A stretch of DNA of 64,000 nt from positions 1 to 64,000 of the forward strand of contig NZ_BSTC01000002.1 of assembly GCF_030269305.1 (NCBI RefSeq), written 5' to 3'. The position numbers were made by a program, and so were the translations under genes. Below the pieces are notes generated by a model. The model did no database searches and was not told the DNA's origin. It was given only the letters and a program-made list of their open reading frames with translations. Within the stretch, counting starts at the first letter, position 1; the number at the start of each line of letters is the position of its first letter. Origin of the DNA: Kineosporia sp. NBRC 101731. GTDB taxonomy: Bacteria > Actinomycetota > Actinomycetes > Actinomycetales > Kineosporiaceae. Shown in pieces: positions 43,921-52,567 of this stretch.

Positions 43921-43968
43921 TTCGTGATCATGCAAAACCTCCCCGGGGAGGTTTTGCATGATCACGAA
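43921..43968. terminator. Perfect 48-bp palindrome between convergent genes
   Basis: Two 24-base arms meet at CCCCGGGG with no loop. The left arm begins TTCGTGATCATGCAAAACC. It lies 14 bases after the MFS stop and 6 bases before the exonuclease stop, so it fits a two-way terminator. Confidence 0.7.
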
Positions 43969-43974
43969 AGGGGT

Positions 43975-46380
43975 TCAGTGGCTGGAATGGGCCTCCAGGT
44001 AGGCCGCGATCAGCTCCTTGGGCAGCGCCCCCCGCACCGAGACCGGATGACCGTTCGCCCTCGCCCAGGCCCGCACCTCGGCCGTCTTCGGCGGGGCGAC
44101 CGGGGCTTCCGCTGAGTCCGTCACGGGATTCGGGGCGGCCTTCGCGCGCGAGGCCGCCGTCTTCCTCGGAGCCGCCTTCTTCGCAACCACGACGTCGAGC
44201 TGTTCCTCCACGAGCGTGAGCTGCGGTTCCACGACCTCGGGCTTGGGAGCAGCCTTGGCCCTGGAGGCCCGGGGCTTCGTCACCGCCTTCGGCGCCGGGG
44301 CCACCTCGGTCACTACCCCGGGCTCGGGAACAGCCTCGGGCTCCACCGCAACGGGTTTCACGGCAACGGGTTCCACGGCAACGGGTTCCACGGCAGCAGC
44401 GTTCGGCCCGTCGATCTTCGGGATCGACGCCCGCGGCTTACGCGGCGCCCGCGGCTTACGGGCCGGGGCCGTCACCTCAGAAGCCACCATGGTGGACGCG
44501 CCAACTGACGACTCCTCGTCAGTCACCTTCGGTTCCACCGGCTCAGCAGCCGGTGCGGGATCCAGCGCCGGCTCGACAACAGACGCTTCAGGAGCCGCCG
44601 GTTCCTCGACAACAACCGTCGTCTTCGGCTCCGGAACCGCAGGCTTCTCGTCCTCGGCCACCGCGATAACCGACTCTGTCTCGGGAACCGTAGTTTCCGC
44701 GTCCTCCAGCACCGGTGCACCACCGGGAGCCACCGGCTCCGTGACCACGGTTTCCCCGGCCACGGCGGTCGGCTCCGGCTCGGAAACCTCGGGCTTCTCG
44801 TGCTCGAGCACCGGTTCTTCGGCCACGACAGCCGACTCGGCGTCGGCGACCACGGGCTCGGGCTCGGGCTCGACCACGGGCTTGGGCTTGGGCTTGGGCT
44901 CGGGCTCGGGCTCCGCAGCCACGGGCTCGGCGGCGACAGCCTCCGTGGCCGCGATCTCCGACTCGGAAGTCGCTGCCTTCGGCGCCGGAGCCTCCGGCGT
45001 CGTCAGCGTCGGCTCGGTAGCGGGCTCGCGGGAGGCGGCGGGCTGGAGATGGTCGAGCAGGAGGGCGTATTCGTCGGGGGTCACGGTGCGGGTGCCCAGC
45101 TCACGGGCTCGGGCGGCACGGGTTCCGTCGACCGAGTCGTCTGAGATCAGCAGGGCGGTGGTCTCCGAGACCGTGCCGACGACGCGGACGCCCAGACCCT
45201 GCGACCTGGTCTCCAGCTGCTCACGGGTCTCGGGGTCGCAGCCGGTGAAGACGACCCGGTCGCCGACGCGCAGGGGTTCACCGAGGGCCCAGTTCTCGGG
45301 CAGGTCTTGATGGCCGGCCGCCTCACGCGCCCGGCGGGCCTTCTCGGCGGTGGCGACGATATCCTCGACCAGCGGCCGGCCCACCCCGAGAAGGTCGGTG
45401 ACGGTCAGAAGTTCGGTGTGCTCGTCGGTGGAGACCGTGCCGTCGTCGAGCGCGGCGTAGGTCAGTGCCCGCACGAAGGCCTCGTTCGCCCGCGCGACAT
45501 CGTCAGATGTGAGCTCCTCGGCGGAGGCGACCCGGGCCAGGTCAGAGGTCTCCTGGGTGGTGACCGATCCGTCTTCCAGCACCTGCGCGAGCTTTTCCAG
45601 ATAAGCGAAGGTGCCGGCGGGCGCACCCTCGTCCAGCGCGTCGAGCAGAGAGAAGCGCTCGACCAGCGTGAGGCCCGGGGTCGAGTCCGAAGTCGTGTCC
45701 GGAGTCGTGTCCGGGCCGGCCTCGGTCGGCGTGGTGTGCTGCGGCTCCAGGGTGGGCCCGTCCGGCCAGGTTACCTTCTGCGCGCGGTCCGGAAGGCCGT
45801 CGAGATGAGCGGGCAGCGGCGGTTTTCCGGGCTTGGGGCTGATGAACTCGGCCAGCAGCACCGCGGTGGCACGGGCGTCTTCCAGCGTGGACCCCGGCGT
45901 GGACCCGTCGCTGACCGCTGCGGTGTCCAGGGCCGCCGAGACGTCGGCCAGGCGACGACGCCGCAGAGAAGGCAGGTAGTAGGCCGACGCCTCCAGGGTG
46001 CTCAGGGTCGGCACCTGCGGCAGCTTCCATCCCGCACGCCGGTACTCGGCCCGCACGAAGGCCAGGTCGTACTCCGCGTTGTGCGCGACGATCGCCGCAC
46101 CGGCCAGCCGCTGGTTCAGGTCGGGAACGACGTCGGCGAAGGCCGGAGCCTCGGTGTCGAACCGGGTCTCCCACTCGTCGACGACCTGGCCCCAGAGATC
46201 GGTGGTGACGACCGCCATCTCCACGATGCGGTGCCGATTCGTGCTCGAACCGGACGTTTTGACAGCGATCACCGCGAACCTGGGCTGATCGGTCGGCGTC
46301 CCGCTGTCGGAGGCTCCCGGTTCGACGGAGCGTGCAGGCTGACCTGCGCGGCGTATACGAAATCTGTCAAGAAAACCCAT
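43975..46380 (-). CDS. DEDDh exonuclease-BRCT protein with Lsr2-like C-terminus
   Basis: 801 residues from the ATG at 46380 with GGAGAG upstream. Residues about 30-200: DnaQ-like exonuclease, IVAHNAEYDLAFVRAEYRR (Exo II), LEDARATAVLLAEF (Exo III). The Exo I site reads VIAVKTSG, where most members have DxET, so activity is uncertain. Residues about 230-330 are helical (tellurite-resistance TerB-like spacing). Then a BRCT domain: LRVGDRVVFTGCDPETREQ to RTVTPDEYALLLDHL. A 300-residue Pro/Val/Glu/Ala-rich linker follows. The last 35 residues, EVRAWARANGHPVSVRGALP, match the Lsr2 DNA-binding domain. The protein may act on DNA 3' ends or bridge AT-rich DNA. Confidence 0.82.
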   Translation of the reverse strand: MGFLDRFRIRRAGQPARSVEPGASDSGTPTDQPRFAVIAVKTSGSSTNRHRIVEMAVVTTDLWGQVVDEWETRFDTEAPAFADVVPDLNQRLAGAAIVAHNAEYDLAFVRAEYRRAGWKLPQVPTLSTLEASAYYLPSLRRRRLADVSAALDTAAVSDGSTPGSTLEDARATAVLLAEFISPKPGKPPLPAHLDGLPDRAQKVTWPDGPTLEPQHTTPTEAGPDTTPDTTSDSTPGLTLVERFSLLDALDEGAPAGTFAYLEKLAQVLEDGSVTTQETSDLARVASAEELTSDDVARANEAFVRALTYAALDDGTVSTDEHTELLTVTDLLGVGRPLVEDIVATAEKARRAREAAGHQDLPENWALGEPLRVGDRVVFTGCDPETREQLETRSQGLGVRVVGTVSETTALLISDDSVDGTRAARARELGTRTVTPDEYALLLDHLQPAASREPATEPTLTTPEAPAPKAATSESEIAATEAVAAEPVAAEPEPEPKPKPKPVVEPEPEPVVADAESAVVAEEPVLEHEKPEVSEPEPTAVAGETVVTEPVAPGGAPVLEDAETTVPETESVIAVAEDEKPAVPEPKTTVVVEEPAAPEASVVEPALDPAPAAEPVEPKVTDEESSVGASTMVASEVTAPARKPRAPRKPRASIPKIDGPNAAAVEPVAVEPVAVKPVAVEPEAVPEPGVVTEVAPAPKAVTKPRASRAKAAPKPEVVEPQLTLVEEQLDVVVAKKAAPRKTAASRAKAAPNPVTDSAEAPVAPPKTAEVRAWARANGHPVSVRGALPKELIAAYLEAHSSH

Positions 46381-46503
46381 GATGCTCTCCGGATCGCGGT
46401 AAAAACGCCGTAGTTGCATCCTGTGATACCACGTTTTAGCAGGTCATCCTGTGCCTAAAGGGGTTCGGGGAAGGTCTCGGGAAAGCCACGATTCACGGGG
46501 TCG

Positions 46504-47280
46504 TCATTCCCCGGACCGCGGGGCGGCGAGCAGCGCGGCCAGGCGGGCGGGATGCGCCAGGTGCGGAAAATGGCCGCTGTCCGGCCAAACCGTCACCACG
46601 ACATCGGGCCGAATCGCTTCCAGCCAGCTCAGGTATTCCGGCGCCGGGTCACTGCCGCTGATGAAGTGGTAGCCGACCGAGGCGGCGCGCAGGGTCTCCA
46701 GGTCGCGGCGCATCCCGGCGTTCAGCTCGGCCGGTACGTCGGATCCCAGGAGCTCCTGCCAGTAGCCGAGGATCAGGTCTTGCCGCGGGGTGGTCTGCGT
46801 GCGCACCATCTCCTGCGCCGACGCGGGCAAGAGGTCGATGTGCATACCGGCCAGCAGGGAGTTCCACACCTGTAGATAGTCGGGGCCCCGCAGGGTCGGC
46901 TCGACCGAGCGCAGAAACTCGGCGAAAGGCCCGACCAGGAGCGGCTGATCAATATTGATGACGCCGCGGGTGGGATGGGTGGTGGCGTAGCGGGTGGCCA
47001 GCACCCCACCCATCGAGTGCCCGACGACCACCGGATCGACGAGACCCGCGTCTTCAATCGTCTCGTGCAGGAGAGCCGTGAGAGTGGCCGAGGCGAAGGA
47101 ATCCGGGGTGGGCGACTCACCGTGGCCGGGGGCGTCGACCACCAGGACCCGGCGACCGGGATCGATCTGGGCGAGCTCCTTCAGCGTCGGCTCCCACTGC
47201 CGCCGGTCGTAGGTGAGGCCGTGCAGGAGCACCAGCGGGGGGCGATGGTCGGACGTCCCGTACAGATCTGCGGCAAGCAT
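46504..47280 (-). CDS. Alpha/beta hydrolase
   Basis: 258 residues from the ATG at 47280 with GGAG upstream. PLVLLHGLTYDRRQWEP at the N-terminus (oxyanion HG), nucleophile elbow VGHSMGG (Ser near 94), acid Asp probably in SGSDPAPE, and the catalytic His in SGHFPHLAHP. Fits esterase, lipase or C-C hydrolase types. Substrate unknown. The 3' end lies close to the exonuclease's upstream region. Confidence 0.85.
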   Translation of the reverse strand: MLAADLYGTSDHRPPLVLLHGLTYDRRQWEPTLKELAQIDPGRRVLVVDAPGHGESPTPDSFASATLTALLHETIEDAGLVDPVVVGHSMGGVLATRYATTHPTRGVINIDQPLLVGPFAEFLRSVEPTLRGPDYLQVWNSLLAGMHIDLLPASAQEMVRTQTTPRQDLILGYWQELLGSDVPAELNAGMRRDLETLRAASVGYHFISGSDPAPEYLSWLEAIRPDVVVTVWPDSGHFPHLAHPARLAALLAAPRSGE

Positions 47281-47373
47281 GTTCGTCTCCTTCGTGAATG
47301 CGTTCATTCAGCGTCGATCGGCGTCGATCAGGAGGCGTAAATCCGGGCCGTACATCTCGTACAGAACGAGGGC

Positions 47374-49279
47374 TCAGGTGTTCCAACGGGCCGGGCCACC
47401 CGGCGCCGCCGCGTAGCGCAGGTACCGGCCCGTGCGCAGGGACGCCCTGAGATGGGCTCCGGCGAGAGGCGCCAGCACCTCCACCCGCTCGACCGTGGCC
47501 CACAGGGTGCGGGTGGCGTTCACCCGGGCGCGTTCGGTCTCGGTCGTGACCCGGCGAGAGCCTCCGCCCACGCCGGTAGCGCTCCTCAACTCGCTCAGGA
47601 CGGCAGCCCGTTCGTGGTGCAACGCGGCGGCGCGGTCCTGGTCGCCGGCCCGGTCAGCGCTCTCGAGCTGCTCGTCGATCGACTGCAGATGTCTCTGGAA
47701 GACCTTGCGGGCCGTCTCGTCCAGTACCGGATCTCCATCAGGCACGCGGATCCCGGAACCACCGGCGACCAGGTCCAGCGCCGCGATCTCCTGACCGGGC
47801 GCCGACAGCAGCGCCCGCAGATAGTGCAGCCCCCGCCCGTCCCGCAGCCGGGCGCTCTCGCCTCCGGCCTCGAGCAGCCAGGTGTCGCCGTCCCGCGTCA
47901 GTCGCCATTCGTTGTCGGTCGGCTTCAGATGTTTGAGGACGCGCGTCAGCCCCAGTCTCTGCGCGGTCGACCGGGCCCGCTCCAGATCGGCGCGGGCCGC
48001 CGCCGCGTCGCCGTCCCGGCCACGGGCAGACAGCGCCCGGGCCCGTACCGGCAGGGTGTGCGCGAGCCAGGGCAACGCCCCGATGCGCTGCTGCAGCTCG
48101 ATCGCGCTGGTCAGGTGATCGACGGCGGCCGAGGTGCGACCGAGGCGAGCGGCCAGGCCGCCCAGTTGCTCGTCGACCGTTCCGGTGATCGTGTTGGCCC
48201 CGCCCCAGACCACCAGCCGTCCTTGATACGGAAGCAGCACCTGGTAGAGCGTTTCGGCCTGGTCCTGATCACCGACGCGGGAGGCCACGTGGGCCAGGTC
48301 GGCCACCGCCCCCAGCCAGCGCGGACCGGAACCGTTCAGCACCGCCGGCAGCAGGCGATCCAGCTCCAGACCGGCCTCGACGTCACGACCGGCCTCGGCC
48401 AGGGCCCAGGCCACGCCGGCCTCGAAGAAGTGCCCCGGTCGCCGCCGCGCCTGTTCCCGCAAAGGCTCGACCACGTCGGCGCCGTCACCGCGCAGGGCGA
48501 ACACGCTGTAGCGCAGGGTGCCGACCAGGCTGTCGGTGTCGCTCAGACCCATCTGACGACCCCGGACGGCGACCTCGGCGGTGAGGGTCGCGGCCTCGTC
48601 GAAGCGTCCGCGGACGACGGCCAGCATGGCCCGCCGGGACGTCACCACCACCGCGGCCTCGGCGTTCCCGGCCAGCTCGGCGGCGCGGCCGTAGGCGGTC
48701 AACGCGGCCTGCGCCGAATCCAGGTCACCCAGCTCGGCCAGAGCGGTGAAACGCCAGAACAGTCCGCGCAGCTCCAGCTGGTCGTCGCCGGCCCGGCGGG
48801 CCTGGTCGACGATCTCGGAGCCGCAGCTCAGCCGTTCCTGCGCCGCGATCGGGTTCCAGAGAGCATGCAGGCGGCTGTCGAGCACCTCGGCGATCGGGCC
48901 AGGGTCACCGCTGGCGCGGGCCAGACCCAGCGCCTCGTCGATCAGCTCCCGCCGCCGCGCGCCGCTGGACGGATCGCTGAGCTGCTCGCGGGCGAGCCGG
49001 GCCAGAATACGGGCGCGCTCGGTGGCCGACAGCGGACGCTCGGTCGCCGACTCCAGCAGCCGGATCAGCCCGAAGTCGAGCTCGAGGAACCCCGACCGCG
49101 ACGGCGCGGTGAGAGCCAGATGCACGAGGGCATCGGTGGATTCGTCGAGTGCGCTCAACTCGTCGAGCAAGCCGATCGCGATCCCGGGAAGGCCCCCGGA
49201 CACCAGCCGGATGGCATGTACGGCCTCCGCCGTCAGCCCGGGTGCCAGCCGGGCCAGGTCTTGCGCACCCAGGCCCCCC
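47374..49279 (-). CDS. Large ATPase-type transcriptional regulator, C-terminal part (frameshifted gene)
   Basis: The frame from 49279 down to 47374 encodes about 630 residues: TPR-like alpha-helical repeats (EVLDSRLHALWNPIAAQERL, VVTSRRAMLAVVRGRFDEAA, WALAEAGRDVEAGLELDRLL and more). It ends with a domain of the type LRDGRGLHYLRALLSAPGQEI followed by a helical tail, found at the C-terminus of large actinobacterial AAA/LuxR-like regulators. The P-loop part is in another frame (49275-49681). One base too many in a run of six C at 49274-49279 separates them. Correcting it joins PELPVGG to LGAQDLARL. Either a sequencing error or a recent break. Confidence 0.68.
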
Positions 49280-49681
49280 GACGGGTAGCTCCGGCCCGGC
49301 CTTGACCGAATACCGGGAGGCCACCAGCACCCCGGTCGCAGCGCCGAGTTCCGGAGGCGGCTGAGGCTCGGCCTCGTCGCCATGATCGATCAGAACCAGG
49401 CCGGGCTCGTCACCCACCTCGTCGCGGAAGACACGAACCCCCCTGTCCCGAGCCATTTCAGCCGCCGCGTCGAGCAGAGCCGTCTTCCCGGCCCCCGGCG
49501 GCCCGACCAGGAACAACCGCCCGCCCCTCCCCCGCGCCACCCCGTCGACCACCCGCGCCACGGCAGCCAGCTCGTCACGACGTCCGATCAGGTCCACTCC
49601 ACCCAGCCTAATGTCCGGTGCAGTGGCCAGAGGCTGGAGAAACCGCCCGATCACCCACGAACCCGTTCGCAGGAGACCCAT
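49275..49681 (-). pseudogene. N-terminal P-loop part of the frameshifted ATPase regulator
   Basis: Starts in the region of the GTG at 49597 or ATG at 49681. LIGRRDELAAV, Walker A LFLVGPPGAGKTALL and Walker B GLVLIDHGDE are followed by GVLVASRYSVKAGPELPVGG, where the frame is lost in the C6 run. It continues in the 47374-49279 frame. Confidence 0.7.
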
Positions 49682-49759
49682 AAGGCTTCGGACGATGCGT
49701 AAGGAAATCTGGATTCCGCGTTATGGATCGTACCGGTCCGGGGTCGCAGCATAGGTGTC

Positions 49760-50491
49760 ATGAACAGCACGCAGCAGACAGCGCTCGTCACGGGCGGCAA
49801 CAAGGGCATCGGGTTCGAGACCGCTCGCCAGCTCGCCCAGCAGGGGTTTACGGTCTGGCTGGGGTGCCGGGATCAGGGGCGGGGCGAGGCTGCGGTCCGG
49901 GAACTGGCTCCGGACGGGGACGTTCGGTTCGTCCGCCTCGACGTGACCGATGAGGCGAGCGTCCGGGCCGCCGCCGCGCACATCGGCGACACCAGCGGAG
50001 CGCTCGATGTCCTGATCAACAACGCGGGCATCGTGGTCGGTGAGGGCGAAGGCCATGTCAGCACGGTCCGGGCGGAGACGATCCAGCAGATCTTCGACGT
50101 GAATTTCTACGGCACCCTGCGGGTCACCCAGGCCTTCCTGCCACTCGTGCAGAAGGCCCGGGCCGGGCGCATCATGAACGTGAGCAGCAGCATGGGGTCA
50201 CTCACCACCATCACCGACCCCACCCAGCCATGGGGGCAGATGCCGGCCTTCGGCTACTCCTCGTCGAAATCCTTGCTCAACGCGCTCACCGGCTGGCTCG
50301 GCAACGAACTCGCCGGATCTTCGGTCAAAGTGAACTCGGTGTGCCCGGGGTACAACTCCACCGACCTGAACGGCCATCAGGGCACGCAGCATCCCTCGCA
50401 GGGGGCGAAGGTCGTCGTGCACGCCGCCACACTGCCGGACGACGGCCCTAGCGGCCGCTTCTTCGACGTCAACGGCACGGTGGGCTGGTAG
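49760..50491 (+). CDS. Short-chain dehydrogenase/reductase
   Basis: 243 residues. TGGNKGIG (11-18) binds the cofactor, LINNAGIV follows, Ser in MNVSSSMG, then catalytic YSSSK, and SVCPGYNSTDLNG. A canonical classical SDR of the carbonyl reductase kind. Reads rightwards, divergent from the ATPase regulator by 78 bases. A decayed duplicate of its first half lies at 52281-52567, beyond the AbiE pair. Confidence 0.88.
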   Translation: MNSTQQTALVTGGNKGIGFETARQLAQQGFTVWLGCRDQGRGEAAVRELAPDGDVRFVRLDVTDEASVRAAAAHIGDTSGALDVLINNAGIVVGEGEGHVSTVRAETIQQIFDVNFYGTLRVTQAFLPLVQKARAGRIMNVSSSMGSLTTITDPTQPWGQMPAFGYSSSKSLLNALTGWLGNELAGSSVKVNSVCPGYNSTDLNGHQGTQHPSQGAKVVVHAATLPDDGPSGRFFDVNGTVGW

Positions 50492-50496
50492 TGCTC

Positions 50497-50588
50497 ACCG
50501 CGATCGGGGCGGCTTTCTGATCAGGTGCTCGTACCCGGTGGCGGTGAGCCGGGCCAGGGCGTCGGCGACATGGACGCCGGGGCCTACG
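50497..50588 (-). pseudogene. Duplicated 3' end of the SDR gene at 52560-53411
   Basis: About 90 bases closely match 52568-52660 (GGGGCGGCTTTCTGATCAGG through CCAGGGCGTCGGCGACAT). They are the last codons of the second SDR gene, stranded here on the far side of the AbiE genes. The homology stops where the AbiEii 3' end begins. Confidence 0.75.
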
Positions 50589-51345
50589 GCGACGTCCCTC
50601 GCCAGATCTGTGCCGACCAGACCTGTTCGCTGGGGTTCCATTTCTTATCAATAACTTCGGAACCCAAAGCAGGATCAGAGAACCGCACGACCGCGTCCAC
50701 CACCGAAGCGAAGTCACGGGGTAACCGGTCGTCGAGTCTTTGTTTCCTCACCCAGGCCGCCCAGCGAACCTGCCCCAGCGCCCCGTACCCAGCCAGGACC
50801 CGGCTCAGCGATTCCACTTCCACAGAACGATACTCGGCAACGATCTGCATCGACCGCGTGAATTCGGCCCCGTCCACTTCCCGGCTCCCCGTGAGCAGGT
50901 AGATGTCTGCGAAGTCGCGCCACCGGGTATTCACCGTTCCCCGTTGCAGCGCGGTCACGACCTTTTCAGCCAGGACCATGCTCAACGGATACCCCGTCAC
51001 CATGATCACACCACCCAGCAGGCGTGGGACCTCCACCAGACCAGGCTTCGGCCACACCGGATCACCGACGTTCACATCGACGTGAAAGCGCAACCGGGCC
51101 GTTGCCAGCGCGCACCCCATCGTCACCCGGACCCCCGCGTACTGATCTTCGTCTCGAATCAGCTCCGCCTCGGCGCCGGTTGCGTCGTAGTGCAGTCCAT
51201 CGTCGATCTCGATCTCGGCGATCTCACGGATCAGATCGAGAACGGTCTCGGTGTCATTCCCGATCCTGTCCGCGCGGAGATCCACATCCCGGGTCGGCCG
51301 ACGAGCACCGTAGGCAGCCAGCAACGCACCGCCCTTCAACACCAA
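50584..51345 (-). CDS. AbiEii/AbiGii-family nucleotidyltransferase toxin, main part
   Basis: 253 residues beginning VLKGGALLAAYGARRPTRDVDL, the nucleotidyltransferase signature (GG..., RxTxDxDL) of AbiEii toxins. Later LAEKVVTALQRGTVNTRWRDFADIYLL, the second conserved block. AbiEii transfers nucleotides to tRNA or other acceptors and causes growth arrest. The usual N-terminal helices lie in another frame just upstream (51336-51500), so the gene appears split by a 1-base shift at about 51346-51352. TTG at 51345 could restart it. Its end runs up to the duplicated SDR segment. Confidence 0.75.
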   Translation of the reverse strand: MVLKGGALLAAYGARRPTRDVDLRADRIGNDTETVLDLIREIAEIEIDDGLHYDATGAEAELIRDEDQYAGVRVTMGCALATARLRFHVDVNVGDPVWPKPGLVEVPRLLGGVIMVTGYPLSMVLAEKVVTALQRGTVNTRWRDFADIYLLTGSREVDGAEFTRSMQIVAEYRSVEVESLSRVLAGYGALGQVRWAAWVRKQRLDDRLPRDFASVVDAVVRFSDPALGSEVIDKKWNPSEQVWSAQIWRGTSP

Positions 51346-51500
51346 TCATCAGCCCGCTTCGACGCGGCGATTCGAGCAAGGAAACCTTCCAGCGCATACA
51401 GCGCCATGAGCTCTTCGGTGGAACGTTTCTCGCGGCGCCCCAGATTCTGCAGATCCAGGTAGGCGCGCCCGGCGACACTGGCGCGGGTCGGTCCAGTCAT
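51336..51500 (-). pseudogene. N-terminal fragment of the AbiEii toxin
   Basis: 54 codons, MTGPTRASVAGRAYLDLQNL and then YALEGFLARIAASKRADD, ending in a stop one frame off the VLKGG motif. This is the expected N-terminus of AbiEii. The ATG overlaps the stop of the AbiEi gene (ATGA), as usual for this pair. Confidence 0.65.
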
Positions 51501-52147
51501 AACAGCACCTCCAGAGCATGACGGACTGAGGGCAGGACCCTTGGCCAATTACCGGCTACGACCAACAACTTCTGTGGTTGGGCATCCGCTCGACGCACCC
51601 ATCGGCGTAGCGCCTCGTACCCCAATTCCGGCCCCTCGGTGCCGCGTAGCCGAAACGCATCAACGATGCTGCGCTCAGCGCTGTACAAGCCGATAGACGT
51701 CGTCGCATCGACAGATATCATTTCCCGCCCCACATCAAACGTTGCTCGGTCGAAGTGGTGCCAGGCCACTGGGGAATATACAACCGGTGATCTGACCCCC
51801 CGAGGCAGAGCCACATCCGGCGCAGCCGGAATCGCGTCTGACAGTCCGTGCCGGACCAGCGCCGTACTCAAGCACAACGTCGCCAATGGGGCTTTCACCG
51901 CAATGGCGATCAGCCCGAGGTCAGCCATTTCACCACCGGCCTGCCGGTACAGGCCCCGGCCCAGCGCCTCGATCTGGCCGGCCTCGCGCAAGCGAGACAG
52001 ACCACGCTTGCTCAGCCCTCCCGATCGCGCCTGGGCATAGGTGAACGTTGCAGGCAATGTGCCCAGCACCCGGCGCCATTCACCGGACGCTTGAGCTTGC
52101 TGACGCCCACCATCAGCCCCGCCCTCGACGTTGTGACCTAAGCGCAT
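51497..52147 (-). CDS. AbiEi-family antitoxin/transcriptional repressor
   Basis: 216 residues. N-terminal winged-helix domain: VLGTLPATFTYAQA, GLSKRGLSRLREAGQIEALGRGLYR. C-terminal domain with LCLSTALVRHGLSDAIPAAPDVALPRG and YSAERSIVDAFRLR. This is the AbiEi pattern of type IV toxin-antitoxin pairs, which limit phage infection. AbiEi represses its own operon through inverted repeats, and such a repeat overlaps its start codon here. It overlaps the toxin ORF by 4 bases. Confidence 0.86.
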   Translation of the reverse strand: MRLGHNVEGGADGGRQQAQASGEWRRVLGTLPATFTYAQARSGGLSKRGLSRLREAGQIEALGRGLYRQAGGEMADLGLIAIAVKAPLATLCLSTALVRHGLSDAIPAAPDVALPRGVRSPVVYSPVAWHHFDRATFDVGREMISVDATTSIGLYSAERSIVDAFRLRGTEGPELGYEALRRWVRRADAQPQKLLVVAGNWPRVLPSVRHALEVLL

Positions 52148-52176
52148 ACAGGAAGCTTATCCTGTCAACGCTTAGG
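52137..52176. promoter_or_regulatory. Inverted-repeat operator at the AbiE start
   Basis: A 40-base imperfect palindrome: outer arms CCTAAGCG/CGCTTAGG (52137-52144, 52169-52176) and inner arms ACAGGA/TCCTGT (52148-52153, 52160-52165). The centre is at 52156/52157, just upstream of the AbiEi ATG, which lies inside it. A TTGACA on the minus strand is within the repeat. Confidence 0.65.
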
Positions 52177-52280
52177 CCCGCGCGTACTCTCCAGAGCTGC
52201 ACAAAAACCTTGCATGATCCTGGACGATATGTAAGAAATTGTGAATCTATCCTTATGAATCGTACGATTACACGGGCTGC

Positions 52281-52567
52281 ATGGATGCCAAGAACAGCAC
52301 GCAGCAGACAGCGCTCGTCACGGGCGGCAACAAGGGCATCGGGTTCGAGACCGCTCGCCAGCTCGCCCAGCGGGGGTTCACGGTCTGGCTGGGTGCCGGG
52401 ATCAAGGGCGGGGCGAGGCTGCGGCCCGGGCTGAGACGATTCAGCAGATCTTCGACGTGAACTTCTACGGCACCCTGCGCGTCATCCAGGTCTTCCTGCC
52501 GCTCGTACAGAAGGCCACGGTCGGGCGCATCGCGAACGTGAGTAGCAGCATGGGTTCGCTCACCAAC
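52281..52567 (+). pseudogene. Decayed 5' copy of the SDR gene at 49760
   Basis: ATG at 52281 opens a frame with STQQTALVTGGNKGIGFETA and on to FTVWLG, then a shift and stop. Two internal deletions relative to the intact gene end at short direct repeats (CGGTCCGGG and CTCACC). The upstream 50 bases also match those before 49760. No SDR can be made from it. Confidence 0.85.

Noticed and set aside
47452-49305. 617-codon plus-strand frame opposite the ATPase regulator
   Set aside because: Gln/Pro/Arg-rich shadow without a ribosome binding site or domains.
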